Shown here in pieces: positions 27,025 through 34,184 of a DNA stretch of 34,184 nt. The position numbers were made by a program, and so were the translations under genes. Each line of letters begins with the position of its first letter. Position 1 is the first letter of the stretch. The DNA comes from Aquabacterium sp. (GTDB taxonomy: Bacteria > Pseudomonadota > Gammaproteobacteria > Burkholderiales > Burkholderiaceae_C): NCBI GenBank assembly GCA_023150345.1, contig JAKLLB010000044.1, positions 1-34,184 of the forward strand. Direction: 5' to 3'. The notes under the pieces are model-generated. The model was not told where the DNA came from and did not search any database. It saw only the letters and a list, made by a program, of their open reading frames with translations.

Positions 27025-27951
27025 TCACGCCGCCGCGACCGCCCCACTGCCCCGACCCATTTCGAAGCCACCGCGCAGCATCTCCACGAACGCCCGCGCC
27101 GCCGGCGCAATCTGGGTGCCCGGTGGGTAGACAGCGTAGATGCCACCGCGTGGCAGCGCCCAGTCGGGCAGCAGGCGCACCAGCGCGCCGCTGCGCACGG
27201 CATCTTCGAGGTGCAGCAGGCTGCCGGCCGAGACACCGGCGCCGGCCACCAGCAGCGCGCGCAGGGCAACGGCCGAGTCGGTGCGCAGCCGCGGCGTCAT
27301 GCGCACGGTGACGGTCTTCGACCCCTGGGCGAAGACCCAGGTCAACGGCGCCGGCAGCAGATTGAGCGCGATCCAGCGGTGATCGGCCAGATCCTGCGGC
27401 GCCTTCGGCTGGCCGTGGCGCGCGAGGTAAGCCGGCGATGCCAGTACGGCCTGATCGAACTCGCCGAGCCGGGCCACGCGCGCACTGGTGGCACGCAACC
27501 AGCCCATGCGGATGGCCACATCGATGCCTTCGGCGACGAGGTCCTGCACGCGGTCGCTGACGAGCAGTTCCACCCGCACCTCGGGATGGCGCGTGGAGAA
27601 GGCGGCAACCGCGGGCGCGAGCACCCGCGTCGCGTGCTCCACCGTGGCGGCGATGCGCAGGCGGCCGCGCAGCGCGGTGCCCTGGCTGCCCACGTGCTGC
27701 AGTGCCTGCTGCAGATCGTGCAACAGCGGCGCGCTGTGCTCGAACAACCGCTGCCCGGCGTCGGTGAGCGCCACCCGGCGCGTCGTACGCGTGAACAGTG
27801 TCGTGCCCAGGTCCGCTTCCAGGCGGCGGATCTGCAGGCTCACCTGCGGCCGCGCGATCTGCAGCCGCTGCGCCGCGGCGGTGAAGCTCGCCAGCTCGGC
27901 CACGGCGACGAACGTGTGCAGCAGGTTCAGGTCGTGCGGCGTGGCGTGCAT
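27025..27951 (-). CDS. LysR-family transcriptional regulator
   Basis: 308 residues. The N-terminal winged helix-turn-helix covers about residues 8-66: LLHTFVAVAELASFTAAAQR, LQIARPQVSLQIRRLEADLG, LFTRTTRRVALTDAGQ. The effector-binding domain follows (GRLRIAATVEHATRVLAPAV, LVSDRVQDLVAEGIDVAIRMG, AVALRALLVAGAGVSAGSLL). It is of the CrgA/DsdC-like LysR type common in Burkholderiales. It is divergent from the small NAD(P)-binding protein gene across 122 bases, which makes that gene a likely target. The nitroreductase gene downstream on the same strand may be co-transcribed (84 bases between them). Confidence 0.92.
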   Translation of the reverse strand: MHATPHDLNLLHTFVAVAELASFTAAAQRLQIARPQVSLQIRRLEADLGTTLFTRTTRRVALTDAGQRLFEHSAPLLHDLQQALQHVGSQGTALRGRLRIAATVEHATRVLAPAVAAFSTRHPEVRVELLVSDRVQDLVAEGIDVAIRMGWLRATSARVARLGEFDQAVLASPAYLARHGQPKAPQDLADHRWIALNLLPAPLTWVFAQGSKTVTVRMTPRLRTDSAVALRALLVAGAGVSAGSLLHLEDAVRSGALVRLLPDWALPRGGIYAVYPPGTQIAPAARAFVEMLRGGFEMGRGSGAVAAA

Positions 27952-28073
27952 GATTGGTTCGCCTGAGATACCAGAGATTTTCGCGTCGTCTGCTTTTTCT
28001 GAACAGTGTGCAGGCCGATCATCCGGATCGTGGCCTGCGCACGGTGCGCGGGCCGCCTTCCAGGAGTGTCTTC

Positions 28074-28712
28074 ATGAAGATCGCCCTCATCGGCGCCAGC
28101 GGTTTCATCGGTTCGGCCATCCGCCAGGAGGCGCTGGCCCGTGGCCATCAGGTCACGGCGTTGGTGTCCAACCCCGCCAAGCTGCAGCGCGCAGATCACC
28201 TCGAAATCGTCGCCACCGATGCACTGGACAGCGCCCGGCTCGCGGCGCAGCTGCGCGGCCACGATATCGTGATCAGCGCCTTCAGCGGTCACGCGCAGGG
28301 CGACGTCTACGGTTACTACCTGAAGGGTATCGGCTCGATCGTCGCCGCGGCGCGCAGCGCAGGCATGGCACGACTGCTGGTGGTGGGCGGCGCCGGCAGT
28401 CTGGAGATCGCGCCCGGCGTGCAATTGCTGGATACGCCCGCCTTTCCGGCGCAGTGGAGGGCCACCGCCGAAGGAGCGCGCGCGGCCCTGCACCTGCTGC
28501 GCGAAATGAGCGACCTGGACTGGACGATGCTCAGCCCGCCGCCGATGATCCACCCCGGCAGCCGCAGCGGCCACTACCGCACCGGCACCGACGCGGTGAT
28601 CGCGGGCGCGAACGGCCCGGCCGACATCTCGGTGGAAGACTACGCCGTGGCCATGCTCGATGAAGCCGAAACACCGCGCCACCGGCGCCAGCGCTTCACG
28701 GTCGCGAACTGA
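28074..28712 (+). CDS. NAD(P)-binding protein of the atypical SDR / NmrA-like type
   Basis: 212 residues. The N-terminal Rossmann motif is KIALIGASGFIGSAIRQEAL (GxxGxxG at residues 7-13), followed by GHQVTALVSNPAKL, where an Asn replaces the usual Arg after the second strand. LVVGGAGSLEIAPG and LDWTMLSPPPMIHPG are typical of the YwnB/NAD(P)H-binding family (atypical short-chain dehydrogenases), which lack the classical YxxxK catalytic pair. ATG 28074 is preceded by CAGGAG. The frame is open further upstream, but that part overlaps the LysR control region. Function within the family is not known; many members respond to redox or metabolic signals. The divergent LysR gene is the likely regulator. 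Confidence 0.85.
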   Translation: MKIALIGASGFIGSAIRQEALARGHQVTALVSNPAKLQRADHLEIVATDALDSARLAAQLRGHDIVISAFSGHAQGDVYGYYLKGIGSIVAAARSAGMARLLVVGGAGSLEIAPGVQLLDTPAFPAQWRATAEGARAALHLLREMSDLDWTMLSPPPMIHPGSRSGHYRTGTDAVIAGANGPADISVEDYAVAMLDEAETPRHRRQRFTVAN

Positions 28713-28839
28713 GCGGGTGGCGCCGGCACATCGTTCAGCGGCAATCGATCGCGTGCGGGTCTCGGGCGGCTAGCAGCACCACATCGATGCCACGAATTGC
28801 GAACAGGGCCGCGCAGCCGCCTTGGCCAAAAGGGGACGA

Positions 28840-29362
28840 TCAACTCGCGAAACTCGCCGGGCGCTTCGGATCGAAGGTGCCAAGCCCACCATAGAAGTCG
28901 ATGACGTGGCGAGCCGCCTCACCATCGCCGTGCGCGAAGTCCGCAAAGTACGGACGCGTCATCGACTCGAACATCGCGTAGTGCTCCATGTCGCCTGCCG
29001 CACGCAGGAGGCCCAGGGGGTTTGCCTCCACAAGTAGCAAGCTCTGGGGCAGGCGCCGACCCGTCAGGGCATGCACGATCGCGGACAGCCCACCGTAGGA
29101 GTGCCCCACGACATGGGGGGACGTGCCGATCCGCTCGATCGATGAGATCGACCTGTTGCGCCATGGTGGCATTGCCGTCCGGCCGAGTGTCGGGAGTCGA
29201 TCCGCAGCCCAACAGGCTGGTCGCAACCATGCGGTAGCGGTCACCGAGATGCCCCAGGACGGATTTCCAACCCGTGCCAGTTCCGAAACTCCCGGGCAGA
29301 AACAGGATGACAGGGCCTGAACCCGTATCGGCGTAATCAAACGCAAGGGCTTGCTCGCTCAC
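28840..29362 (-). pseudogene. Broken alpha/beta hydrolase gene
   Basis: An alpha/beta hydrolase sequence is split between two frames. From GTG 29362 (MSEQALAFDYADTGSGPVIL) the first frame carries the N-terminal strand, the oxyanion region PGSFGTGTGW and ATSLLGCGSTPDTRPDGNAT up to QQVDLI. Near 29133-29147 the homology moves to another frame, which gives RIGTSPHVVGHSYGGLSA with the GxSxG nucleophile elbow (GHSYG) and ends FDPKRPASFAS at TGA 28840. The total is about 170 residues against 250 or more for the family, and the catalytic acid and histidine are missing. The junction lies in a short repeated GATCGATGAGATCGA-like stretch. After the stop (28713-28839) I see no gene, only a further open piece ending AARDPHAIDCR. 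I read this as a frameshifted and C-terminally truncated pseudogene. Confidence 0.72.
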
Positions 29363-29736
29363 GACAGCGTCCCGAAAAACGCACATTGCGTTGCGTCGCC
29401 TGGCCGCAAGAGCGCGACGGCACATCGCTGGACCTGAATGTAGACGTCCCCCAGTCGCTGCAACAGGAGCCCGCCATCAACGTCCATCGCGGTTCGGGAT
29501 GTTGGTCGAGTCGGCGAACGCCCGTACTCGGCGTGTTCGCAAACGTTGCGGACGCGCCATGAGACGACCGCTCCTGGCCGAGGCCGGCCACTGACCAAGA
29601 CCATCGGCAGCTGACGCTCGGGGATCCAGCTGATCAGTTGAACGACTGGTGCCAGGCAGGTTGGCAACAGGCTCTTCCCGGGCGAGACGAGTCGATCCTG
29701 CCGGGCGGCTTTGCGGCGTCCAGAATTCGCTTGCAC
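29359..29736 (-). CDS. Unrecognised short open frame upstream of the hydrolase remnant
   Basis: 125 residues if read from GTG 29736. The last 40 residues (MDVDGGLLLQRLGDVYIQVQ, RCAVALLRPGDATQCAFFGT, LS) look coding in codon use, and the stop overlaps the GTG of the hydrolase as GTGA, an arrangement usual for coupled genes. The first part is less convincing and begins inside the MerR promoter. I do not recognise a family. It may be the tail of a gene lost by rearrangement. Confidence 0.3.
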   Translation of the reverse strand: MQANSGRRKAARQDRLVSPGKSLLPTCLAPVVQLISWIPERQLPMVLVSGRPRPGAVVSWRVRNVCEHAEYGRSPTRPTSRTAMDVDGGLLLQRLGDVYIQVQRCAVALLRPGDATQCAFFGTLS

Positions 29737-29761
29737 CTAACGCAGCGTCAGGTTTCACAAT
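29731..29761 (+). promoter_or_regulatory. MerR-type promoter with 19-bp spacer and operator
   Basis: TTGCAC (29731-29736) and CACAAT (29756-29761) are separated by 19 bases, the over-long spacer that MerR-family regulators correct by untwisting the DNA. Within the spacer lies an almost perfect inverted repeat, ACCTAACGC-A-GCGTCAGGT (29735-29753; 8 of 9 positions pair). GAAGG (29768-29772) then precedes ATG 29781 by 8 bases. The MerR gene just downstream probably controls its own expression here. Confidence 0.82.
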
Positions 29762-29780
29762 GAGTGCGAAGGCCTCATTC

Positions 29781-30824
29781 ATGAAACTGAAGATTGGCGA
29801 GTTGGCAACGCGATGCGGGCTGAGCATCCGAACCCTGCACCACTACGATGCGATTGGGCTGCTCCAGCCTACCGGACGCACAGCTGGCGGTGCCCGTCTT
29901 TACGGCTGGCAGGACTTTCGGCGACTGCACCGCATCCAGGTGCTCAAGCAGATGGGATATAGCCTGACCGACATCCATGACGTGCTCGACAACGCGTCCG
30001 TTGATCCGTTGACCATACTTGATCGACAGGCGCAACTTCTCGACGCGCAGGCCAGACGCGCCGAGGCCTTGAGCGCCACGCTCAAGGACGTTGCCCGTCG
30101 ACTGGTAGCGGGTGCCGATGCTGATGCGGCCGATTGGTTGAGCCTGCTGGAGCTGACCGCGCTTTACGAACAGCACCTGTCAGACGACGAGGTGCTGGCC
30201 TTGCGCTCCCCTGCGGCATCCAACACGCAGGCCATCGGGGCCGCCAGGCGCCAACTCGTACTTGAGGTCGGGCAGTGCATGCGCGAGAACGTGTCGCCAG
30301 GCGGGTGCCAAGCCCGGGAGTTGGCCTGGCGCTGGGTAGATATGGTCATCACACTGACCAGCAACAACGCGCCGCTTGCCGAAAAACTCAGAACGCTGCA
30401 GATGGAGAACCGCCACGCGCAAGACATCGTGGGCATTGACGCCGCCATGCTGCAGTGGATCGACCAGGCCATCGTGCACGCCCGCGTTCATCTGTTCGGC
30501 GAGTACCTGTCGCCCGAGCAGACAGCCCGGTTGCTGCGGCTTCAACTGGCCCACGGCAACGGTTGGCCGGCGCTGGTGGCGAAGGTTCGTGCGCAGATGG
30601 ACGCTGGCGTTCCGCACGACGCCGAGCCGATGCGGGCGCTTGCCGCGCGATGGCGGCAACTGTTTCTCGACTCGTACTGCGGTGGCGATGCGGACCTGGG
30701 CGAACGCGTGCGATATGCGTTGAACCACGAGCCGCGCTTGTCGCTGGGCGTCGGCGTCGACGACGCATTGCTGCGCTACGTGCACGCTGCGGTTGCTGTC
30801 GCGACGGCGTCAACGGCTGAATAG
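29781..30824 (+). CDS. MerR-family transcriptional regulator with long C-terminal domain
   Basis: 347 residues from ATG 29781. ATG 29760 is in frame but lies in the -10 box, so it is rejected. The N-terminal winged helix-turn-helix is standard: KIGELATRCGLSIRTLHHYD, then AIGLLQPTGRTAGGARLYGW, LHRIQVLKQMGYSLTDIHDV. A helix at about 75-110 (LDRQAQLLDAQARRAEALSA) should form the dimer coiled coil. The remaining 230 residues are mostly helical with no metal-binding cysteine cluster and resemble the TipAS-like drug-binding half of TipA-type regulators; this last assignment is tentative. Third-position GC is lower than in neighbouring genes. The next gene starts 19 bases after the stop, so both are probably driven by the promoter at 29731-29761. 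Confidence 0.88.
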   Translation: MKLKIGELATRCGLSIRTLHHYDAIGLLQPTGRTAGGARLYGWQDFRRLHRIQVLKQMGYSLTDIHDVLDNASVDPLTILDRQAQLLDAQARRAEALSATLKDVARRLVAGADADAADWLSLLELTALYEQHLSDDEVLALRSPAASNTQAIGAARRQLVLEVGQCMRENVSPGGCQARELAWRWVDMVITLTSNNAPLAEKLRTLQMENRHAQDIVGIDAAMLQWIDQAIVHARVHLFGEYLSPEQTARLLRLQLAHGNGWPALVAKVRAQMDAGVPHDAEPMRALAARWRQLFLDSYCGGDADLGERVRYALNHEPRLSLGVGVDDALLRYVHAAVAVATASTAE

Positions 30825-30843
30825 CCAACACGAAGGAAGCACC

Positions 30844-31398
30844 ATGCCTGCCGTCAACTCAAACGCTTCGCCCGCGACGATTCCGCCGCACATTTCGCGC
30901 TACCTTCAGGGACCGACCGACGTTGACCGGCAGTTCGACTTCTTGATCGGCGACTGGGACGTGCAGGCCACGAAGTTCGATCCCGACGGAGCGACCCTCG
31001 CGCGATACCGGGCCACCTGGTGTGCGAGATACCTGAACGACGGCCGCATGTTGATGGACAACTTCCAGGCACTGGCACCGGACGGTCGCCCCATCTCGGC
31101 CTTCGTCACGCTGCGAACTTATTCAATGGAGTCAAGGCGTTGGGAAATGGCCGGGCTGGGGGCGATGCAGACGGCAGCCGCGGTCGAGTGGTATGGCACA
31201 TGGACTGATGGTGAGATGCATGTCATTGCATCAGGTGAGGACCCGGCGGGTCGTCTGGTCCAGACGCGAATTCGTTTCAGCGATATCACGCCCGAGCACT
31301 TTCTCTGGACCAGCGAGTGCAGCGTTGACGGCGGAACCTGTTGGGCTCGCACAGCAGCCTTGGTGGCACACCGGGCGGTGGGCGAATCGTCTCGATGA
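30844..31398 (+). CDS. DUF1579-like hypothetical protein
   Basis: 184 residues from ATG 30844, which has GAAGGA 6 bases upstream. The segment RQFDFLIGDWDVQATKFDPD, then YRATWCARYLNDGRMLMDNF and FVTLRTYSMESRRWEMAGLG, is characteristic of small beta-rich proteins grouped as DUF1579 or related lipocalin-like folds; function is unknown. The C-terminal residues (SVDGGTCWARTAALVAHRAV, GESSR) look less typical, and the protein could be shortened by a frameshift near 31340, but I cannot show this. It is downstream of the MerR gene in the same probable operon and is the best candidate for a MerR-controlled gene. Confidence 0.72.
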   Translation: MPAVNSNASPATIPPHISRYLQGPTDVDRQFDFLIGDWDVQATKFDPDGATLARYRATWCARYLNDGRMLMDNFQALAPDGRPISAFVTLRTYSMESRRWEMAGLGAMQTAAAVEWYGTWTDGEMHVIASGEDPAGRLVQTRIRFSDITPEHFLWTSECSVDGGTCWARTAALVAHRAVGESSR

Positions 31399-31683
31399 CT
31401 GTTTCTGGACGCTCGAGGTCCCCGAGCCAGAGACCGCAAGGGGCCGAAAGCGCCAGTCCAGCCGACGAGGAAGCTGTCGGTGGCGCGACAGGGGCGTCGT
31501 TGGCCGCGGGGTATGACTGCTGTGCTTTGCATCGCCGTCATTCAGGTCGGGCCAGTCGCTTTGCCCGATGGCCGCTTGGTGGCGGCCAGCATGAGCTCGC
31601 CCGCGCCAGGTCAGTTGCCGAAGACGCTGCAAGCCCGCCGCGAGCCCCCACTCCCCCACGCGTGACTTCCCACGCACACCCCC
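31399..31683. other. Gene-poor stretch between the DUF1579-like gene and the LysR gene
   Basis: 285 bases with no open frame I can support on either strand. It contains a bulged hairpin at 31451-31485 (CGCCA...CCGAC with GTCGG-TGGCG) and a 50-residue plus-strand frame (MTAVLCIAVIQVGPVALPDG...) with no recognisable relatives. It may be decayed coding sequence. Confidence 0.4.
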
Positions 31684-32544
31684 TCATCGCCCCGCATGCC
31701 GCAGCGTCTGCACCAGCATCCGGTGCAGGCTGTCAACGGCCTTCGAGCCTTGTGAGGCGCGGCTGCGGTAGGCGGCCACCTGCATCGGCTCCATCGGGCC
31801 CAGCCCGTGCTCGGGGCCCAGGATCTGCAGGTGGCGCGGCACGCTGCATTGGGTGAGGGCGGCCACCGCCAGGCCGCTTTCGACGGCGGCGATCTGGCCG
31901 GCCAGGCTGGAGCTGTTGTAGACCACCTTGTACGGCCGGCCTTGCAGCGCCAGCGAGTGGATGGCGCTGCGCCGGCCCAGGCTCGCGGCCTCGTACACCG
32001 CGATGGGCAGCGGCTGGCGGCTCCAGGTGTCGAACTGCGGCGAGCCCACCCACACCATCGGCTCGTGAAACAGCAGCGTGCCGCGGCGCGCGTGGTCGCG
32101 CGAGACGAGCGCCAGGTCGAGGTCGCCGCGCCCGATCCTCGGTATCAGCGAGGTGGACTGCTCGCAATCGAGCTGGATCTCGACGCCGCCGTGGCGTGGC
32201 GCGAAGCGCTGCAGCACCGGCGTGATGTACCGGCTGGCGTAGTCGTCGGGCACGCCCAGGCGCACCAGGCCGGTGACGGCCTCGCCCTGCAGCACCGTCT
32301 GCGCCTCGGCGTGCAGATCGAGCATGCGCCGCGCATAGCCCAGCAGCACCTGGCCTTCGTGGGTGAGCTGCAGCTGGCGCGGCCCGCGCAGCAGCAGCGC
32401 ACGGCCCACTGCGGCCTCGAGCTTCTTGATCTGCATGCTCACTGCCGATTGCGAGCGGTGCACCTCGGGGGCGGCGGCCGAGAGGGAGCCCGCGTCCACC
32501 GCGGCGACGAAACACTTCAGCCAATCGGTCTGCAGGTCGCGCAT
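31684..32544 (-). CDS. LysR-family transcriptional regulator
   Basis: 286 residues from ATG 32544 (MRDLQTDWLKCFVAAVDAGS). The frame continues upstream to 32784, but that part lies across the divergent promoter and into the transporter gene and is not protein-like. The helix-turn-helix is LSAAAPEVHRSQSAVSMQIK, then KLEAAVGRALLLRGPRQLQL and THEGQVLLGYARRML. The effector domain includes LVRLGVPDDYASRYITPVLQ, RIGRGDLDLALVSRDH and SGLAVAALTQCSVPRHLQIL. It is divergent from the EamA/DMT transporter gene with 77 bases between starts, and the inverted repeat there (32547-32576) is the likely binding site, so the transporter is probably its target. Confidence 0.92.
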   Translation of the reverse strand: MRDLQTDWLKCFVAAVDAGSLSAAAPEVHRSQSAVSMQIKKLEAAVGRALLLRGPRQLQLTHEGQVLLGYARRMLDLHAEAQTVLQGEAVTGLVRLGVPDDYASRYITPVLQRFAPRHGGVEIQLDCEQSTSLIPRIGRGDLDLALVSRDHARRGTLLFHEPMVWVGSPQFDTWSRQPLPIAVYEAASLGRRSAIHSLALQGRPYKVVYNSSSLAGQIAAVESGLAVAALTQCSVPRHLQILGPEHGLGPMEPMQVAAYRSRASQGSKAVDSLHRMLVQTLRHAGR

Positions 32545-32546
32545 GT

Positions 32547-32576
32547 ATTCGAAAATCGGATGGTGGTTTTGCGAAT
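32547..32576. promoter_or_regulatory. Probable LysR operator in the LysR/DMT divergent region
   Basis: ATTCGAAAA (32547-32555) and TTTTGCGAAT (32567-32576) form an imperfect inverted repeat around an 11-base centre, with one extra G in the right arm. It starts 3 bases upstream of the LysR start codon, a usual place for autoregulation. The AT-rich arms and N11 spacing agree with LysR-type boxes. Confidence 0.6.
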
Positions 32577-32621
32577 TATCCGCTTCTCGGAAACCTGGTC
32601 GGGGCGCACGATGCGTCCACC

Positions 32622-33596
32622 ATGTCGTCTCGATCCACACCCATCCCGGCCCCGCTCGATGCCCGCGCCGGCGGCTTGATGACGCTGCTGTGCGCGGTGT
32701 GGGCCCTGCAGCAGATCTCGCTGAAGGCGGTGTCGGCGCAGGCGGCGCCGATGCTGATGGTGGCGCTGCGCTCCTGGGCGGCACTAGTGCTGCTCTTGGC
32801 GCTGATGCACTTCGGTGGCGAAACCCCCTGGCAGCGGCGCGGCACGGGCGCGCTCAAGCGCTGGAAGCCCGGGCTGGCCGCCGGCGCGTTGTTCGCGCTG
32901 GAGTTCGTTCTGGTGGCGCTGGCGCTGCGCCTGACGCTGGCCTCGCACGTGGTGGTGTTCCTCTACACCGCACCCGTTTTCGCGGCGCTGGGGCTGCAGC
33001 GCTGGCTCCCGGCCGAGCGGCTGGCGCCGCTGCAATGGGGCGGCATCGCACTGGCGTTTGGCGGTGTGGCGCTGAGCTTCGCGGGGGGCGGCGCAGCTTC
33101 CGGTGAGGACGCCGCGCGCGGCGCGGCGCTGCTGGGCGATGCGCTGGCCCTGATGGCCGGTGCGGCCTGGGGCGCGACGACGGTGACCCTGCGCTGCAGC
33201 GCGCTTGCCCACGCGCCCGCCACCGAAACGCTGGCCTACCAGCTGCTGTGCGCGGCCGTGCTGCTGATGCCAGCGGCCTGGCTCACTGGGCAATGGCACT
33301 TCGAGCCCGTGGCGGCGGCGTGGATGCACCTGGCGTTCCAGTCGCTGGTGGTCTCCTTTGCCAGTTTCCTGGCCTGGTTCTGGCTGCTGCGCCACTACCT
33401 CGCCTCGCGGCTGGGCGTGTTCTCGTTCCTCACGCCGCTGTCGGGTGTGCTACTGGGTGCGGTGCTGCTCGACGAGGCACTCGAGCCGCGCTTCGTCGCC
33501 GGCAGCGCTGGGGTGCTGGCCGGCATCGCATTGGTCAGTGGGCATGCCGGGCTGGCGCGCCGCTGGGCGGCGCGTCGGCGCCCAGCGGCGAGCTGA
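32622..33596 (+). CDS. DMT-superfamily transporter (EamA domains)
   Basis: 324-residue inner-membrane protein with about ten hydrophobic segments arranged as two EamA repeats. Repeat 1 runs from MTLLCAVWALQQISLKAVSA to WGGIALAFGGVALSF. Repeat 2 runs from LGDALALMAGAAWGATTVTL to VAGSAGVLAGIALVSG and contains FLTPLSGVLLGAVLLDEALE, the typical last-but-one segment with its acidic end. Members export amino acids, nucleotide precursors or other metabolites; the substrate cannot be read from sequence. The gene is divergent from a LysR gene, a common pairing for small-metabolite exporters. Confidence 0.9.
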   Translation: MSSRSTPIPAPLDARAGGLMTLLCAVWALQQISLKAVSAQAAPMLMVALRSWAALVLLLALMHFGGETPWQRRGTGALKRWKPGLAAGALFALEFVLVALALRLTLASHVVVFLYTAPVFAALGLQRWLPAERLAPLQWGGIALAFGGVALSFAGGGAASGEDAARGAALLGDALALMAGAAWGATTVTLRCSALAHAPATETLAYQLLCAAVLLMPAAWLTGQWHFEPVAAAWMHLAFQSLVVSFASFLAWFWLLRHYLASRLGVFSFLTPLSGVLLGAVLLDEALEPRFVAGSAGVLAGIALVSGHAGLARRWAARRRPAAS

Positions 33597-33673
33597 GCGC
33601 ACGCGTGCATCAAATTGGGGATGGCGCTCGCCGCGCCATGGGCCGATGATCCGCGCATCAGCCCCTTGCGACC

Positions 33674-34057
33674 ATGCCACGACCTCCGGCACCCGGCCAT
33701 CGCCCGACCGACGACGTCATCGGCGGCAACCTGCTCAAACCCCTGCGCGAGCGCACGGCCAGCCACTGGCGCGCGGCCGCGAAACAGGCCCAGTTGCGCG
33801 GCAACGTCGCTGCCGCGCTGCAGTGCTGGCTGCAGGTGCGCCAGGTGCAGCCGCGTGCGCTCGACGTCCAGTTCCACATCGCCTGCTGCCACGCCCTGCT
33901 CGATGAGCCCGGGCGCGCGTGTGTGATGCTGTACGCGCTGGCCGAGCACCCCGATACGCCAGCACCGCTGCGCGAACGGGCCGAGCGCCTGGCCCAGGCA
34001 CTCGAGCCGGACGCGCTGGCCAGCGGGCCGGGTTCGCTGGCCAGCTCGGGCGCCTGA
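33674..34057 (+). CDS. Small TPR-like hypothetical protein
   Basis: 127 residues. The central part (SHWRAAAKQAQLRGNVAAAL, QCWLQVRQVQPRALDVQFHI, ACCHALLDEPGRACVMLYAL) has the helix-pair pattern of two TPR or SEL1-like units. The ends are proline- or alanine-rich and probably disordered. Third codon positions are strongly GC, as expected for a real gene here, but no clear ribosome binding site precedes ATG 33674. The function is not recognised. It follows the transporter gene by 77 bases. Confidence 0.6.
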   Translation: MPRPPAPGHRPTDDVIGGNLLKPLRERTASHWRAAAKQAQLRGNVAAALQCWLQVRQVQPRALDVQFHIACCHALLDEPGRACVMLYALAEHPDTPAPLRERAERLAQALEPDALASGPGSLASSGA

Positions 34058-34184
34058 GCACCCGCTGCCGGCAACGCGCGTGACGGCGCGGCGCCCCGGG
34101 CCGTGTCAGACTGCCGTCCTTGCGCTCGTTTGCGCGCCGTTCGGCGGCATCCGGCATCGGTCGGCGCCTGCCACGCCACTGACC
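34058..34184. other. Right-edge stretch without a visible gene
   Basis: 127 bases to the window edge. Open frames here on the minus strand are extensions of the antisense frame of the TPR-like gene and are not supported. No hairpin with a T tract or clear promoter was seen. Confidence 0.4.

Noticed and set aside
27952-28073. Small CTG...CAG symmetry in the LysR/NAD(P)-binding intergenic region as a LysR box
   Set aside because: Arms of 3 bases are too short to support an operator; no T-N11-A repeat of convincing length was seen there.
33658-34179. Minus-strand 173-residue frame opposite the small TPR-like gene
   Set aside because: Composition (Arg, Ser, Ala, Trp in no pattern) is that of a shadow frame. 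The plus strand has helix-repeat character and better codon use.

Overview
The window is GC-rich (about 70% by eye), densely coded DNA. Its families (large NAD-specific glutamate dehydrogenase, Oar-like TonB receptor, HtpX, several LysR regulators next to the genes they may control) suggest a betaproteobacterium of the order Burkholderiales, perhaps from the Rubrivivax/Leptothrix/Sphaerotilus side. That placement is inferred from gene style; no rRNA or other marker gene is present. I see no tRNA, rRNA, CRISPR array, insertion sequence or phage gene.

Layout. 1-846: the 5' part of a TPR-protein gene that runs off the left edge, and a clear terminator for the next gene. 847-12822: a nucleotide and nucleoside scavenging block. 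It holds an Oar-like TonB receptor, a lipoprotein 5'-nucleotidase and adenosine deaminase on the minus strand. Divergent from these, on the plus strand, are a BMP-type nucleoside-binding protein, its ATPase, two permeases and cytidine deaminase. 12854-17329: a flavoprotein dehydrogenase and a thiamine-diphosphate enzyme in one operon, divergent from an AraC regulator. 17326-18147: purine nucleoside phosphorylase, overlapping the AraC gene by ATGA. 18218-20111: a RelE-like toxin with a short putative antitoxin, back to back with an arsR-arsM pair. 20155-27951: NAD-glutamate dehydrogenase, HtpX protease with a sigma-32-like promoter, a nitroreductase and a LysR regulator. 28074-31683: a small NAD(P)-binding protein, then a stretch of visibly lower GC with a broken alpha/beta hydrolase, a MerR regulator with a 19-bp-spacer promoter, a DUF1579-like protein and gene-poor sequence. 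31684-34184: a LysR regulator divergent from an EamA/DMT exporter, and a small helical protein.

How the genes may work together. Nucleotides would be dephosphorylated at the envelope by the lipoprotein 5'-nucleotidase. The nucleosides would be bound by the BMP protein and imported by the ABC transporter, then deaminated by Add and Cdd and phosphorolysed by PNP. The outer-membrane receptor beside this block may be its entry port, but that is only inference from position. ArsR and ArsM form a minimal arsenic-methylation unit with no efflux pump or reductase in view.

The least explained parts are the flavoprotein/ThDP operon with its AraC regulator, the toxin-antitoxin pair sharing an AT-rich control region with arsR, and the low-GC segment around the MerR gene. 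I found no clearly new large system. The best leads are the regulatory sites (MerR, ArsR, sigma-32-like, LysR) and the ThDP/flavoprotein operon.
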